From the NCBI RefSeq assembly GCF_050908995.1, contig NC_135124.1, forward strand, positions 11,407,548-11,471,547: a DNA stretch of 64,000 nt, read 5' to 3'. The stretch is from Andrena cerasifolii (Eukaryota; Arthropoda; Insecta; Hymenoptera; Andrenidae). The position numbers and the translations under genes are program-made. This document shows positions 34,801 to 44,345 of the stretch, in pieces; within the stretch, counting starts at the first letter, position 1, and each line of letters opens with the position of its first letter. The notes beneath the pieces were generated by a model. It had not been told where the DNA came from. It saw nothing but the letters and a program-made list of their open reading frames with translations, and made no database searches.

Positions 34801-36328
34801 GATTCGATGCAGCCCGGCGGAAACGCGACGGCGATACTTCTCTGCGGGTGCAACGGAAAAAACGCGTGCCGTTATGCAGATGGAAAAACGGATTTCCTGA
34901 GGTTGAATTATTCCGGGCTGGGGCGCGCGTTTAGGGGCGAGAAGACGAAGGCGGGGGCGTTAATTACAGATGACAATCCCATCGAGCGTTACGAGGCGAG
35001 CGGATAATTTATTTAAAAGAAATAACACGTCACGTAACGACGTGAGGTTTTAAGCCGATCAATCCCTGCTCGTTAATCACCACGCGAGAGCATTGTCTCG
35101 TGTACGCTCCAACGTTGACATAATTAGATTCCTCTCATTACGAGGCAACGCGATTGGCGATTTCGCCAGTCACGCGGCTCGCCCGCGTGAAAAGAAATCG
35201 ATAATTAACTGCCCCTCTTTCGGCACAATGAGTTCGATAATTAATTTTTTCACCCGCCGCCCTTTGCGAACGCGTTTCAAAGCGTTCCGAGGCGATCCAT
35301 TTTATTATGTACCCCTGGAACCCTCCTCGTGACACAGATTTCAATAAATCCCCATAGAGGTATACCTGCCACTTATAAAACAGTCCCTCAAGAGTAACGA
35401 ATCCAGGAATACGCTTACCGAGACCGCCCTTCATCGAGCCTCTCCTCCTAGGGCTGGACAGCAGAGTGACTTCCGTGTCCGCATCCTCGATCTCCGTCAA
35501 GTCGCTGGTCGACTTTCTGGCGATGTTCCTTCCGCTTCTCCTGTGCCCTACCTCCTCGTCGTTGCCCTTTCCGGCCTGATCCAGGCAGCCCTGGCTTCGG
35601 TTGAAGTGGCTGCTCTTCTTCGCACTCTTCTTCTCCATGGGACTGTCGCTCTTCTCCTTCAACCCTTTGATCGACCCCTCCAACGACGAAGTCCTCGATG
35701 CATTGTTCTTGTAATTAACGCTGCTCGGAGACGGCTGGTCCGGGATCACTTCAGACTGCTTCGGACTGGGCAGTCCATGGGGCGGAGGCGTGACGATCGT
35801 CGGGGACATGGGGCTCTTGGCGCTGTTCAGGCCGAAGCACGAGTTCCTCCGGTGGTCGAGCAGCTTCGGACTCTTGCAGCCGAAGCTCACGGAGCTAGGC
35901 GACCTGGGTGGGACGATCGGCGGCCCGGAGATGGGACTCTTGGGCGGATAGCTCATGGTCTTCCCCAGACACTTCCTGCCCTCGACGAACTTGAAGATCG
36001 GCGACTTGCGGCCCGGCGAGTGCAACAGGTCTGGGTTCGGGCTCTTCGGGCTCCTGCATCCTTGGCGAGCGTAGCAGCTCGGGCTTCTCGGCAGTCGGTC
36101 GGGTTCGTTCGCGCGGCCGAACTCCTCGAAATCGAAGTTCGTGTTGGGCGTCTCCGGGTAGCATTCGGGCGGGAACTCGAACACCAGCGGGGTCCCTGGT
36201 GATTTGGTGACAGACAGCTGCGTGGGACTTCTTTGTCCGCCGATCGGGATCTGGGGCAGTTTGGGTAGCTGGCGAGGACTCCGCGGGGACCTGAGGTGTA
36301 TCGATTGTCCGGGGCTGCTCATCGCCAT
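13537..36328 (-). CDS. Rgk1: RGK-family (Rad/Gem/Kir/Rem) small GTPase, long insect form, 668 residues
   Basis: RGK proteins are atypical Ras-like GTPases that inhibit voltage-gated Ca channels and affect the cytoskeleton. Seven coding exons keep phase: 35419-36328, 33803-33946, 28604-28781, 16890-17098, 14736-14827, 14301-14493 and 13537-13817; the sum is 2007 bases. The N-terminal 300 residues are rich in Ser-Pro motifs (SPRSPRQ, KSPISGPP). Residues 351-410 follow a conserved insect linker (FLELPVPDHIRPRV, SIISRRSRSNTSVN). The GTPase domain has G1 GDSGVGKTAL (454-463), RGK-style FIDHPHVEM in place of DTAGxE, G4 NKSD (562-565) and G5 ETS (590-592). It ends KSKSCENLHVL, the RGK C-terminus with no prenylation box. 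The first ATG may be preceded by a 5'UTR intron (acceptor CTGGCAG just upstream). Paralogue naming (Rgk1 versus Rgk2/3) is inferred. Confidence 0.95.
14301..14493 (-). CDS. Rgk1: RGK exon 6 (G4 NKSD)
   Basis: Acceptor GTGTCGCCCAG. Encodes VENSLSTYEPHACIVVYS and VIVVGNKSDLARSR, ending SAN plus one base at GTGAGC. 193 bases. Confidence 0.95.
14736..14827 (-). CDS. Rgk1: RGK exon 5 (switch II region lacking DxxG)
   Basis: 92 bases encoding DDEFGEKTVSILLDGEESEM and FIDHPHVEMS between acceptor TATGTTTCAG and donor GTAAGT. The usual DTAGQE is absent, as in all RGK proteins. Confidence 0.95.
14828..16889 (-). other. Rgk1: RGK intron 4 (about 2.1 kb)
   Basis: GC-rich intron. I find no exon, RNA gene or repeat that I can support in it. 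Confidence 0.5.
16890..17098 (-). CDS. Rgk1: RGK exon 4 (G1 P-loop)
   Basis: Acceptor GTTTCCCAG. Encodes NVSGERSPFEGSCC, an acidic stretch, then PKYRVVLLGDSGVGKTAL and NTYDASL before GTAAGT. Lys460 and Thr461 are the expected nucleotide-binding residues. Confidence 0.96.
23943..24145 (+). CDS. Terminal coding exon of an unidentified plus-strand gene nested in RGK intron 3
   Basis: The strong acceptor CTGTTGCTTCCTCAG is followed by two bases and 66 codons to TAG. The peptide runs NETAGSLVEQSLNVSAES, then Ser/Val/Lys-rich repeats of the type KSV (KSVSTMKSVQSVQTKSVVQS), and ends SMELEETLEYTD. Codons are strongly GC3-biased like the real exons in this window, and a plus-strand poly(A) signal follows 755 bases downstream. 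It opens in phase 1, so at least one upstream exon is needed, which I could not assign. I do not recognise the family; low-complexity tails of this kind occur in cytoskeletal and muscle proteins, but that is only a resemblance. Confidence 0.5.
24146..24905 (+). terminator. Putative 3'UTR and poly(A) signal of the nested gene
   Basis: AATAAA at 24900-24905 on the plus strand closes a 755-base stretch following the stop at 24145. Reading frames inside it are not conserved-looking. Confidence 0.4.
27763..27802. repeat. ATT/AAT microsatellite
   Basis: An almost pure run of ATT units with one interruption, in RGK intron 3. Confidence 0.9.
28604..28781 (-). CDS. Rgk1: RGK exon 3
   Basis: The acceptor ATATGTTGCAG is followed by VPDHIRPRVHSLPEKAYNP, then DDLYRLRAFSI and SIISRRSRSNTSVNSS before GTAATC. 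It lies alone between 5.0-kb and 11.5-kb introns; I found it by asking where the conserved linker should be. Confidence 0.93.
28782..33802 (-). other. Rgk1: RGK intron 2 (about 5.0 kb)
   Basis: Contains the CRE-bearing inverted repeat at 33272-33494 and unique GC-rich DNA. A plus-strand frame at 30312-30578 is open for 89 codons, but I see no splice or homology support. Confidence 0.5.
33272..33494. repeat. Inverted repeat with CRE palindromes (possible small MITE)
   Basis: GTGACGTCACTTGTGGGCAA at 33272-33291 and its exact reverse complement at 33475-33494 enclose a 183-base AT-rich spacer. Each arm contains TGACGTCA, the consensus ATF/CREB site. Whether this is a transposon end or a regulatory pair is open. 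Confidence 0.7.
33803..33946 (-). CDS. Rgk1: RGK exon 2
   Basis: The acceptor TGTGCGTTGCAG gives AYLASRRGSRDSQ, then NEDVGPLNF and RQRRTSNFLELP before donor GTAAGG. RRxS-type sites suggest kinase or 14-3-3 contacts (inference). 144 bases, phase 1 in and out. Confidence 0.93.
33947..35418 (-). other. Rgk1: RGK intron 1 (about 1.5 kb)
   Basis: I see no exon or repeat here beyond the splice signals at each end. Confidence 0.5.
35419..36328 (-). CDS. Rgk1: RGK exon 1 (Ser-Pro-rich N-terminus)
   Basis: 303 codons plus one base, from MAMSSPGQSIHLRSPRSPRQ to RRRGSMKGGL before donor GTAAGC. It is dense in SP and PP motifs and basic patches, with no folded domain evident. An ORF reads on past the donor to 35138, but that is intron. 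Confidence 0.92.
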
Positions 36329-39300
36329 TTCTCATCTGCCAGTCGATGAATAATAGCTATTCCTCGTGCCGTTCCTTGCCGCTTCTCGCGACCTCCTCCA
36401 CCTTCTCGTCCCTTTCAATCTACGAGGGGAAGAGACCAGCCTCTCCTCGGCTCATTGTGCTCCCGCAGCGGCGATGAAACGCGAGATTTTTCGTCCGTCC
36501 AGATCGCCCCGTTTTCCTCTGAGAGACGCGCGAGCCGTTCGCTGCAGATTGGATTCTCATCTCACCTCCTATCGCCGTCCTCCGCGACCCTTGCCGATGG
36601 CTTTTACGTAATGGCGTCTGGGCACGATGCAGCGCGTTCGAGGACGAGATCTTTCGAGGGTTCAGCGACAGAATTCGGAAGATCAAAGCCGGTGCGCGCG
36701 AAACGGCGCGGCGCGTCGGCTTCGGGTCGACGAACCTGAAAATTGCATCCTCTTCAATATTCCGCTTGTATCCGCGATGGAAAGCAATCACCGCGCTGAA
36801 TAACTTTACTCGGCGCAGACGATGAGGAACTTACCGCGACTCGATAGTATCGTTCTGCGTTACATTGAGCTTAAAAATCGAAAGCACGGACGAGTCGCGA
36901 AAATATTAATTTCCTCGAGCAAACACGGAGTGCCCGTAATTTCCCAGCGCTCGATTCGCGCTTGCAAAAAGCTCGAGGAAGATTAAAAATTCCCGCCCGA
37001 CGATCGTTTCAAAGCTACAGTCTCTGAAAATCAATCATCTGACTGGTAACGTGCACAAACGAAAGAGCGGCTTGCTCCCGCCCGAGCTACATTTCGTCCA
37101 GTTACCGCGAGACCTAATTTGCCTGCTTATTCGAATGAAAAAGCCCTTTGCGACTCAGGGAAAATAGTTCCGACGAACTGTGGTGGCGTTTTACGGGACA
37201 GGATCCGAAATTAATATCAACCACGGCGTACTTCTGATGGAGCTACCCTTGAAACGCGGACGGGTTCCCCTTCATCTGTGCAAAATTAATTTCCAAACTT
37301 TGGCCACGAGGCGGAAATAATATTCATCGCGGAACAAAGTGCTCTTGACGCGGCCCGAAAACGTTTAAAGCACTCGCGAAATGTGAACGCGGTTTTTTCA
37401 GGGGCCCTTAGGTCTTGTAAATTAATTGCAGCGATACGAACATGCGAAACTAATATTAAATAAAATAATTAAAAGCTCCGACACTGACAACACTCAAGTT
37501 TTCTCTTCATAAATCTGCGTGTTTTTTACCATTAACGATTCAAGTAAACAGCAATTGCAAAGAATAGAGAGCACGGTGCAGCTTATAATTCATCTTTAAT
37601 CGAGAAAACACGGAAGACCTGTCCCACGAGAAATGTCCCACTGAATAAACTGTGAGCACCAGAGATCCTCCTCGTTAATGTTCGCCGCAGAGAGTAAACA
37701 CCCGATTCACGCAACAGAATTTTTCCCAGAAAAGCACCGACCCCTCGAGAAGCAAACTCGCAAGATCGACTCACCAGAAACCTTAGTTTCTCTGCGAAGA
37801 ATTAACCTGTTGATCGCGACCGTGCCAGAAGTGTCATTGCGGTGTTTCGTTCCCCCTTGAGTGGCAGTTCCAGTTGCCTTCTTCCCCGACAGAACAATTG
37901 CACGGGAAGCGAAGCTTCCATACGCGAGAATGACCGAGTGACGACACGAGGAGGACAACACTAATCTGGCCGCGGTATTTACATCGAGGACGAGACACAT
38001 AAACCGAGGTACACGCTCGTGAAAGGCTGCCGCGTTACTGAGGGGTTGAAGCGTACGGGCCACAGAGTCCCTACCCCCGCCACGAAATTTACCTTGCTCG
38101 ACCCCCACTCCGTGCTGTCCCCGGGGTTTCCTTTCTTTTCGCACGTGTCTCCTTACCAATTCCACCATTTCACTTCAGGTATATTTCTGCGGGGTCTTCC
38201 CGGGTCGCGAATTTTCTATCCCAGCAAGGGCTTCGCCCTTGGAAGCAGCTTTCCGACCCCAAATTATGCACGGCGAAAGCCTCTCGAGCCTCTCCGTGTG
38301 GGACACTTTTATGGATCGTATGTGCTTAATATCCCTGACGTATCGATACATATATTTCCGCAACTTTCCTCGAGCCATTGTCCAAAAATCGAGGGGCTGA
38401 ATTATGCCCTTCATTCGTGCACGGAAGTGGAACTCTGGCTACCCAAAGTGAACGTCATCCTTGGGGTTGTTGCAGTATTTTCGCAAGGGAATTGGTCAAT
38501 TGATGATTGTGATCGATGTGGTCAGCGATCTCGAGTGTCGACGCGTTGTCACACCCCTAGTGGCGATGAAAGATCGCAGACTTGATTTTGAAGGGTCGCA
38601 GGAAGCTTTGGATAGCTGGCAATTTTTTGACAAGCATCTCTCACAAGTGTTTCTCGCATCTCTTCTCGGAGGAACTCAAGCTATCCCTTCGTCTTTCTTC
38701 ACGAAAATGACTCTCGTCTACAGTGATATCTGATTCGAAGTATAGCGATGCTGTCCAACGACAATTGCACATGCACGCGGATCGCTGGCGCACCTCAGGG
38801 GAAATTGGGTTCCCGCGTAAAGCCGCAAACAGTTACTACCATGGCGGAGGTCCCTTTAGGGTAATCGATGGTTCCGGCGACACCGTAAACGTTCACCGAG
38901 ATTGCTCTCGAATTCGCACCACGAGGAGCCAGCGGATGGGACGCTCGGAGCTTGCGGTCGGACTTGAGCAAACACGTCCAACAGGTACACGCTCGATGCC
39001 TCGAGCTTGTCGTCCCGTCTGGCGGGACGAGACCGCAACACGGCCATTGTCGGAGCAGAAAGTTCCACCTCAAACGTTTACCGCTCCACGAAACAAGGTT
39101 GAACGTGATTTCAGAAATTTCCACCGCGTAGATGTCGTTGCTCGTTAGCGATTCGCGTCGTAATCACTTCGTTGCATGAGCAGCCGAGCAATCTAGATAT
39201 TGCAGAGATTAAATATATATTTTTAACATCGCCCCAACTCTGGCCATTTGAAAACACGGTTGGTGCTCGCGACACGTGGCGTTTCTCTGTCCAGGCTTTG

Positions 39301-40345
39301 ATATCTGTTGCCCCAATGTACACGGGCAAGCAATTTCGAACACGTGTGATAAATACACAATATAGAGCTATTGTGACTCAAAGCTCAGTTCCCCTAGCAT
39401 GCTTTTGTTTCCTTATCCTCTGTGTTCGCAACTAATTGAAGCGTGGCTTCTATTATCCCGATACGAAAAATAAAGCCAGATAGATGAAACCTTGTACCCT
39501 AGGAACAAACTTGTTAGCGAATGTACGTGCGCCTAATAACAAGGCCCACTAGTCGAAAGTAACTAACAGAATCATTGGGAGAGCACTCCTCCGTCCAATA
39601 ATCAAGCTTCACGAACCAGCAGCGCAAATAACCGCGGTTCGATAAAACCGAAAAGCAGATAGACTATCAATCGACGGCGTATTTAATTTTTGCATTGGTG
39701 TAGACAACGGAGCGTCATCCTCGTCAGCCGGTCCGCCAGGGAGTGGCAGGGCAGCAAGATAAATTCGCAGCCGCGCCACTGCGCTGGCGCGAAAAGCGAT
39801 ATCGATTGTCGCGCCTCGAACGAACTCTCGATTGCTTCGCGAGCGGGAAGCACCGGTGACTATTTCGAACCTGGCCGTCGCGGGCAATTCAACAACCTAC
39901 GTTACCTAAGAGACATACCTCTGGAATCCCGAGGAGCCTGTTTCCTTTAAGCTAGACCTGCGTTCTCCTTCCTATCGCGAGTGTTCCGAAAGCCTCGTCG
40001 ATAACGAGCAATCTCTGCACGCCTCGTAATCTCTATCGGTGCCTCATCTCACCGATCCAGTGACTCATCGAAAGGAAAATCAATTTAACAGCCGTTCAGT
40101 AACGGCGCGAGGCGTCAGCCTGGAGACAGCAGCAATCGTGCTCGAGTAGTGACGTTTCAGCCGACAGCGGAGGCAGATCTCTATAATTCACTCCGCAACC
40201 GGTCCCGGTTTGTAAATTGCGCGGCAAGCAGCTTCCTCGACAGCGAGTCATCCTCTTCCTGTACAGTTTCCCCCTCCTCCAGTGGTCAGCGGATAGACTC
40301 GCTCGATAACAACGTTTGGACGCCAGTCCCGTGTGCGATCCGTGC
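36329..40345. other. Divergent intergenic region between RGK and the arrestin-domain gene
   Basis: It should contain upstream non-coding exons and promoters of two genes facing away from each other. A candidate acceptor sits immediately upstream of the RGK ATG. Open frames at 37.7-39.1 kb on both strands lack family features. I found no TATA box I would defend. Confidence 0.4.
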
Positions 40346-40466
40346 ATGATGCCGTCGCTGAAGACGTTCCGCGTCGAGTTCGATCGACCTGATGCGACGT
40401 ACGTGACCGGCGAGTTGGTCAGCGGGCACATAGTCCTGGACACCAGCAAGGAGAAGAACGTGAGAG
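40346..40466 (+). CDS. Arrestin-domain exon 1
   Basis: Starts MMPSLKTFRVEFDRPD, includes YVTGELVSGHIVLDTSKEKN, and ends with one base of a glycine codon before GTGAGT. Confidence 0.92.
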
Positions 40467-43400
40467 GTGAGTTTCGATGCGGATAGATCGATTGTGGAAG
40501 GAGGAAGTGACGCGCGACATCCTGGCGCCTGGTCGCAGTGCCGTAACGCGAAACGGCGGACGTTTGGTACACACAGTGCGTTGGTAGCGATGTCGGTAAC
40601 CCCTTATTTCATTCGGAGAAGTAGGGATCGTAGAAGCGTCGACACTCGTAAGGTCTCGTACTTGATCGCGACGTTGGAACGCAAAGGTCGCGCTCTGTTT
40701 AATCACGATTCCAAGGACGACCCCGTCGACAACGCGATGCCTGTTGCGCTTGATTGATATATGTAGGCTGATGCATGTGCAAACTGTTGCGATTGGTATC
40801 GCCGGTGGCTCGGGTTCCATTCACGAAGGGTAGCGTGTCTGGTCGGAGCGCAATAGCGTTTCTCGAGCTATTGGTAATGCAAAGGGGGCGCGATAGATTC
40901 GAAGAGGGAAATACGCTTGCACCGGACGCGCCGCGTAAATATTTTATCAGACAAATTTCCCAGAATACGGAAATCCCCGAATTGACAACACCGCTGATAA
41001 GATAGGGTAAGAATGTATTGATTTAAAAAATTGACAGGGATCCGTGTCGATCGGTGATACATAAAGACAAAATGTTACGTAACGCGATTAAATTTTAATC
41101 AACTTGTAATTGTTTATTATCGATCGAGGATTATGCAGCCTCTACGCGTTCTCATTCTACGAACCTAATAATTAGAGATAAGGAAGGAGTCGTAGATGAA
41201 TTTATCTATAGAACTCGATCGACGAATCCTAGGGTTATACTTCTCTGCCAAGGGGACTGCCCACGTGCAATGGTCGGAGAGCAGGAGCAGCCGAAACACA
41301 CATGGGAAAAATGTGACTGTTTACGACACTTACAGCAATTCCGAAGACTACTTCAACTTCGAGTTCAACATACTGGGCGCCAGAAGATGTGAGTAGGGTC
41401 CACCTTGATGGTCGCCCAAGTCCTTGCTTACTTATCCGTCCGATGGTTTCCAGCTGACATTCGATTGGACATCCCCGCCGGGCACCATCGGTACCCTTTC
41501 AAATTCCAGCTACCCTATAACATACCCAGCAGCTTCGAGCACCTGCACGGATACGTAAGGTATACGGTGAAAGGTGTGATCGACAGGCCATGGAGGTTCG
41601 ATCACGAGTGCAAGGCTGCGTTCACTATAATCTCGGTCTTGGACTTGAACACTAACCCGACTATACGCGTAAGATGTGCTCTCCTGGTTACACTTCCAGC
41701 TTTGTGGCTTCATTTGTTAATTTTTAGAGAATATGAAAAAATAATTGTATGCAAAAATAGTGGTTATACCCGGAGTTATAGTGCTTACAAAAATCATGTG
41801 CGAATTGCTAGCATAAAATCAGCTGTTGTAGTTGTCTGAAATAGAAAATTTAAAAGTTTGTGCAATCTGTATGAGTGTGGCTATTGCCTGAACTAGATTA
41901 AATGAGAAATACTGAAAATTAAAAAAATAATGGCAGCGTCTAAAGCAGACATCGATTTCTGCAAAAAAATCGCTGGTTTTTTAAATCGCAAAATTCTAAT
42001 CTTGCAAAAACCGACTTGGGTTTAGTACCGGCGAGAATGGGACATCTACTGAAGATATATGCCAAGTTTGAAGTAAGTCGGGTGATTGGTTTTTGAGATA
42101 TCATGCTAACCAATTCGAGAATCATGGTTTTGAGACAAACGAGTTTAAAGTTGTAGGTAGTGTTTTTTTAATTGAATTTTTTTTAAATGTTGTCTAAATA
42201 TGCACAAATATAGGCATAAAGTTTTTAAGTAATATAATTTGAGAAATTCTCTTAAAAAAAATTCCCAAGTAAGGCATTCTTTTCGGGCCGTCAAGGTAGG
42301 GAGGTCCCTTATTAAGTATTGTGCTTTTTGGAGCAGCTGGCTCTAGACGACGAAGTCGTGAAGAACTTCTCCTACTTCTGCTGTATCGACCAGGGCGCGT
42401 TGAATCTGCGCTTGAGACTGCCTTCCTCGGGGTACGTTCCAGGACAGATGATAAACACGACGGTGGATTACGTGAACGCCTCGGATGGCATTCGAGTGAC
42501 GAAGATCCGCGCGAAATTGGAGCAAGTGAGGCAGACGTTTCATGTAGAATTGTCGCTTGAAAGATCCAAACGATTATTCCTCGTTTCGCTTTTTTCTTTC
42601 AAAGCACATGAAATTCCACGCGACTACGAAGACGAAGACCGCCAACAGCGAGATAAAAACGGTCACCAATTCGGGGCCGTTTTTCACCAAAGGACAAGTG
42701 ATCATGGAGCTGCTGGTACCGCCGTTACCGCCGTCCAATTTGGAATTCTGCAGAATTATTGACTTGGAATACTTTTTGAAAGTTTCCGTGCACGTTTCGG
42801 GCTCGTAAGTAACTTGTGCCGATGATAATTATCTTATCACGCTGGAACTTTGATAATGGAGTACAGTCAGCTCGATTTTCCACTGTTTGAATTAACAGAG
42901 CAATTGTACTCGCGATTATCTAAGAGAATTCCTAGAATTCCTGCTGCACTATCGCTCGTCTGCTTACTTCTGTCTATTTCTTCGAGCCTTGGCTTTGAGC
43001 AAACCCTTCTGTGTGCTAATTAGGCATTTTGCAACCCAGAAGAGTTACCCTGTTTTAATAGGGACAGTACCTCTGTACTATCCACCGACTGCACCACCAA
43101 TGGACTCGCACATCGTTGCACCCCCGTTCAAAAGACCTGCGGGAGATCCAGCTATGATGGAAATCCCGATGCCGATGCGAATGCAACCTGGTGTACATCA
43201 TCCACCGGATGCTCCCATTGGCTTCTTTCATCCGGGCCAGGCTGGTAGCTCGTCTGTCAACTCGCAAATACGTAAGGGATTAACGATAAGTGTATTTAAA
43301 GTGAAAGGGTGAAAAGCTGTGAATGTCCATTTTTCGTAATTTTGCGATTTGTAGCATATTTTGTTGATGGCAACTTGGACTATAGAACTGTCGAGTGCCC

Positions 43401-43825
43401 CGGTAAGATAACGTTAACGTTTTGCTATACTGGTTAAAAACAGATAATGCACCGGAACAAAACACTGAATTTTCTCGATAAAGCTAATTCGTGACATTCC
43501 CGATATTTTCCCCTTATCCTTCATTTGAGAGCTGGCAGTGGAAACAAGTGTCCCTAATAAATTGTCCTCCATCTTGATCGACTCGCTTTTCAATCCAGCG
43601 CCTCCGTCCTACGAGGAGTGCATGTCAGGAGCTGAGCACATCAAGGATCACGGTGAATCGATCTACGTGCGCGGCGCGGACAATCCTTTCCTGCCTAGGT
43701 ATCCTGTATTCGACTATCCATCGCCAAGTAAGATTGCAGTATCGATTCTACAGCAGCCTGGGTGTACTGTACTTGGATTCTTCTATTTAATCCAACGTTC
43801 TTGCTTAGGTATACGAAATGACTGA
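40346..43825 (+). CDS. Arrestin domain-containing protein (ARRDC/alpha-arrestin), 444 residues
   Basis: Alpha-arrestins are adaptors that bring NEDD4-type ubiquitin ligases to membrane receptors and transporters for endocytic sorting. Eight exons keep phase: 40346-40466, 41233-41388, 41454-41668, 42337-42525, 42605-42804, 43024-43271, 43539-43727 and 43809-43825. The arrestin-N fold starts FRVEFDRPD and YVTGELVSGHIVLD, continues with IPAGHHRYPFKFQLPYNIP (exon 3), and the arrestin-C fold includes SSGYVPGQMI, LEYFLKVSVHVSGS and YPVLIGTVPLYY. A PPSY motif near residues 398-401 is the expected WW-domain ligand; I see only this one, whereas ARRDC3 has two. The start is ATG at 40346, or the adjacent in-frame ATG at 40349. 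Closest in type to ARRDC2/3/TXNIP; the exact orthologue is uncertain. Confidence 0.94.
41233..41388 (+). CDS. Arrestin-domain exon 2
   Basis: Acceptor AATCCTAG. Encodes LYFSAKGTAHVQWSE and NVTVYDTYSNSEDYFNFEF, and ends with one base before GTGAGT. Matches the variable loop and strand region of the arrestin N-lobe. Confidence 0.92.
41454..41668 (+). CDS. Arrestin-domain exon 3
   Basis: Acceptor GGTTTCCAG. Carries IPAGHHRYPFKFQLPYNIP and SSFEHLHGYVRYTVKG, the most conserved alpha-arrestin block. Ends phase 0 at GTAAGA. Confidence 0.95.
41669..42336 (+). other. Intron 3 of the arrestin-domain gene, AT-rich repeat-like
   Basis: Much richer in A and T than the flanking exons. The part near 42060-42110 (AAGTCGGGTGATTGG then TTTTTGAGATAT) resembles the repeat at 12230-12265. 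Probably a decayed transposon insertion; ends not resolved. Confidence 0.35.
42337..42525 (+). CDS. Arrestin-domain exon 4
   Basis: Acceptor TTTTGGAGCAG. Encodes LALDDEVVKNFSYFCC, then SSGYVPGQMINTTVDYVN and IRVTKIRAKLEQ, ending phase 0 at GTGAGG. Confidence 0.94.
42605..42804 (+). CDS. Arrestin-domain exon 5
   Basis: Acceptor TTTTTCTTTCAAAG. Encodes HMKFHATTKTKTANSEIKT through VIMELLVPPLPPSN to LEYFLKVSVHVSGS, with phase 2 at donor GTAAGT. Confidence 0.93.
43024..43271 (+). CDS. Arrestin-domain exon 6
   Basis: Acceptor GCTAATTAG. Encodes HFATQKSYPVLIGTVPLYY, the end of the arrestin-C fold, then a Pro- and Met-rich tail (PMPMRMQPGVHHPPDAP). Ends with one base before GTAAGG. Confidence 0.92.
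43539..43727 (+). CDS. Arrestin-domain exon 7 (PPxY motif)
   Basis: Acceptor GAGAGCTGGCAG. Encodes ETSVPNKLSSILIDSLFN, then PAPPSYEECM, the NEDD4-binding PPSY, and PRYPVFDYPSP before GTAAGA. Confidence 0.93.
43809..43825 (+). CDS. Arrestin-domain exon 8 (17 coding bases)
   Basis: Acceptor GTTCTTGCTTAG. Supplies SIRND and the TGA. If the exon 7 donor were skipped, translation would read on and stop at 43823-43825 in the same frame, so the protein end is moderately certain either way. Confidence 0.65.
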
Positions 43826-44345
43826 ATGGAGAAGCGGAGAAACGGGAAAGGCCATTTCCGCTGACGCAATTCCGTATACAGACTTGAAAGTCGTGAATTT
43901 GACGCTCCAAATGGAGTTCAACTGATAGTGATTATCTACCTCGGCAAATCTTTGTGCTATCGTGTTTTGATATGAATATACTTCTTACCTTACGATAACA
44001 TTCTGTTGTTGTTTGCTGTACAGGAGATAGGAGACGCAAGGGAGAAGCGGTTTTACGAAAAATAATATATTTACACGATTTATTTTCATATCTCAACATC
44101 GTCATATTGTAATCATAATCATCATCGAGTCATATAATTAGAAAGAAAGGTAACGATACATCGTTCGTCGAAAAAAAAAATATACGAGGAGAGGGGTTGG
44201 GAGGAGAACGTTATATGGAATTTTGGCGAAAGTAAGAGTACAAAAGGAATGAGAGGATTCGTCTGTGAACAAACTACTCGGCATAACCAATAGATCGCAA
44301 ATCGGTCGTTCTCGGAACGTTCGGGTATGAAAGAGGGTGAATAAA
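43826..44345 (+). terminator. 3'UTR and poly(A) signal of the arrestin-domain gene
   Basis: AATAAA at 44340-44345, followed by an A-rich run, about 515 bases after the stop. Confidence 0.45.

Noticed and set aside
35543..36202. 219-codon plus-strand frame
   Set aside because: Exact antisense of RGK exon 1.
38019..38585. 188-codon plus-strand frame upstream of the arrestin gene
   Set aside because: No codon bias, motif or splice signals; the overlapping minus frame is equally open.
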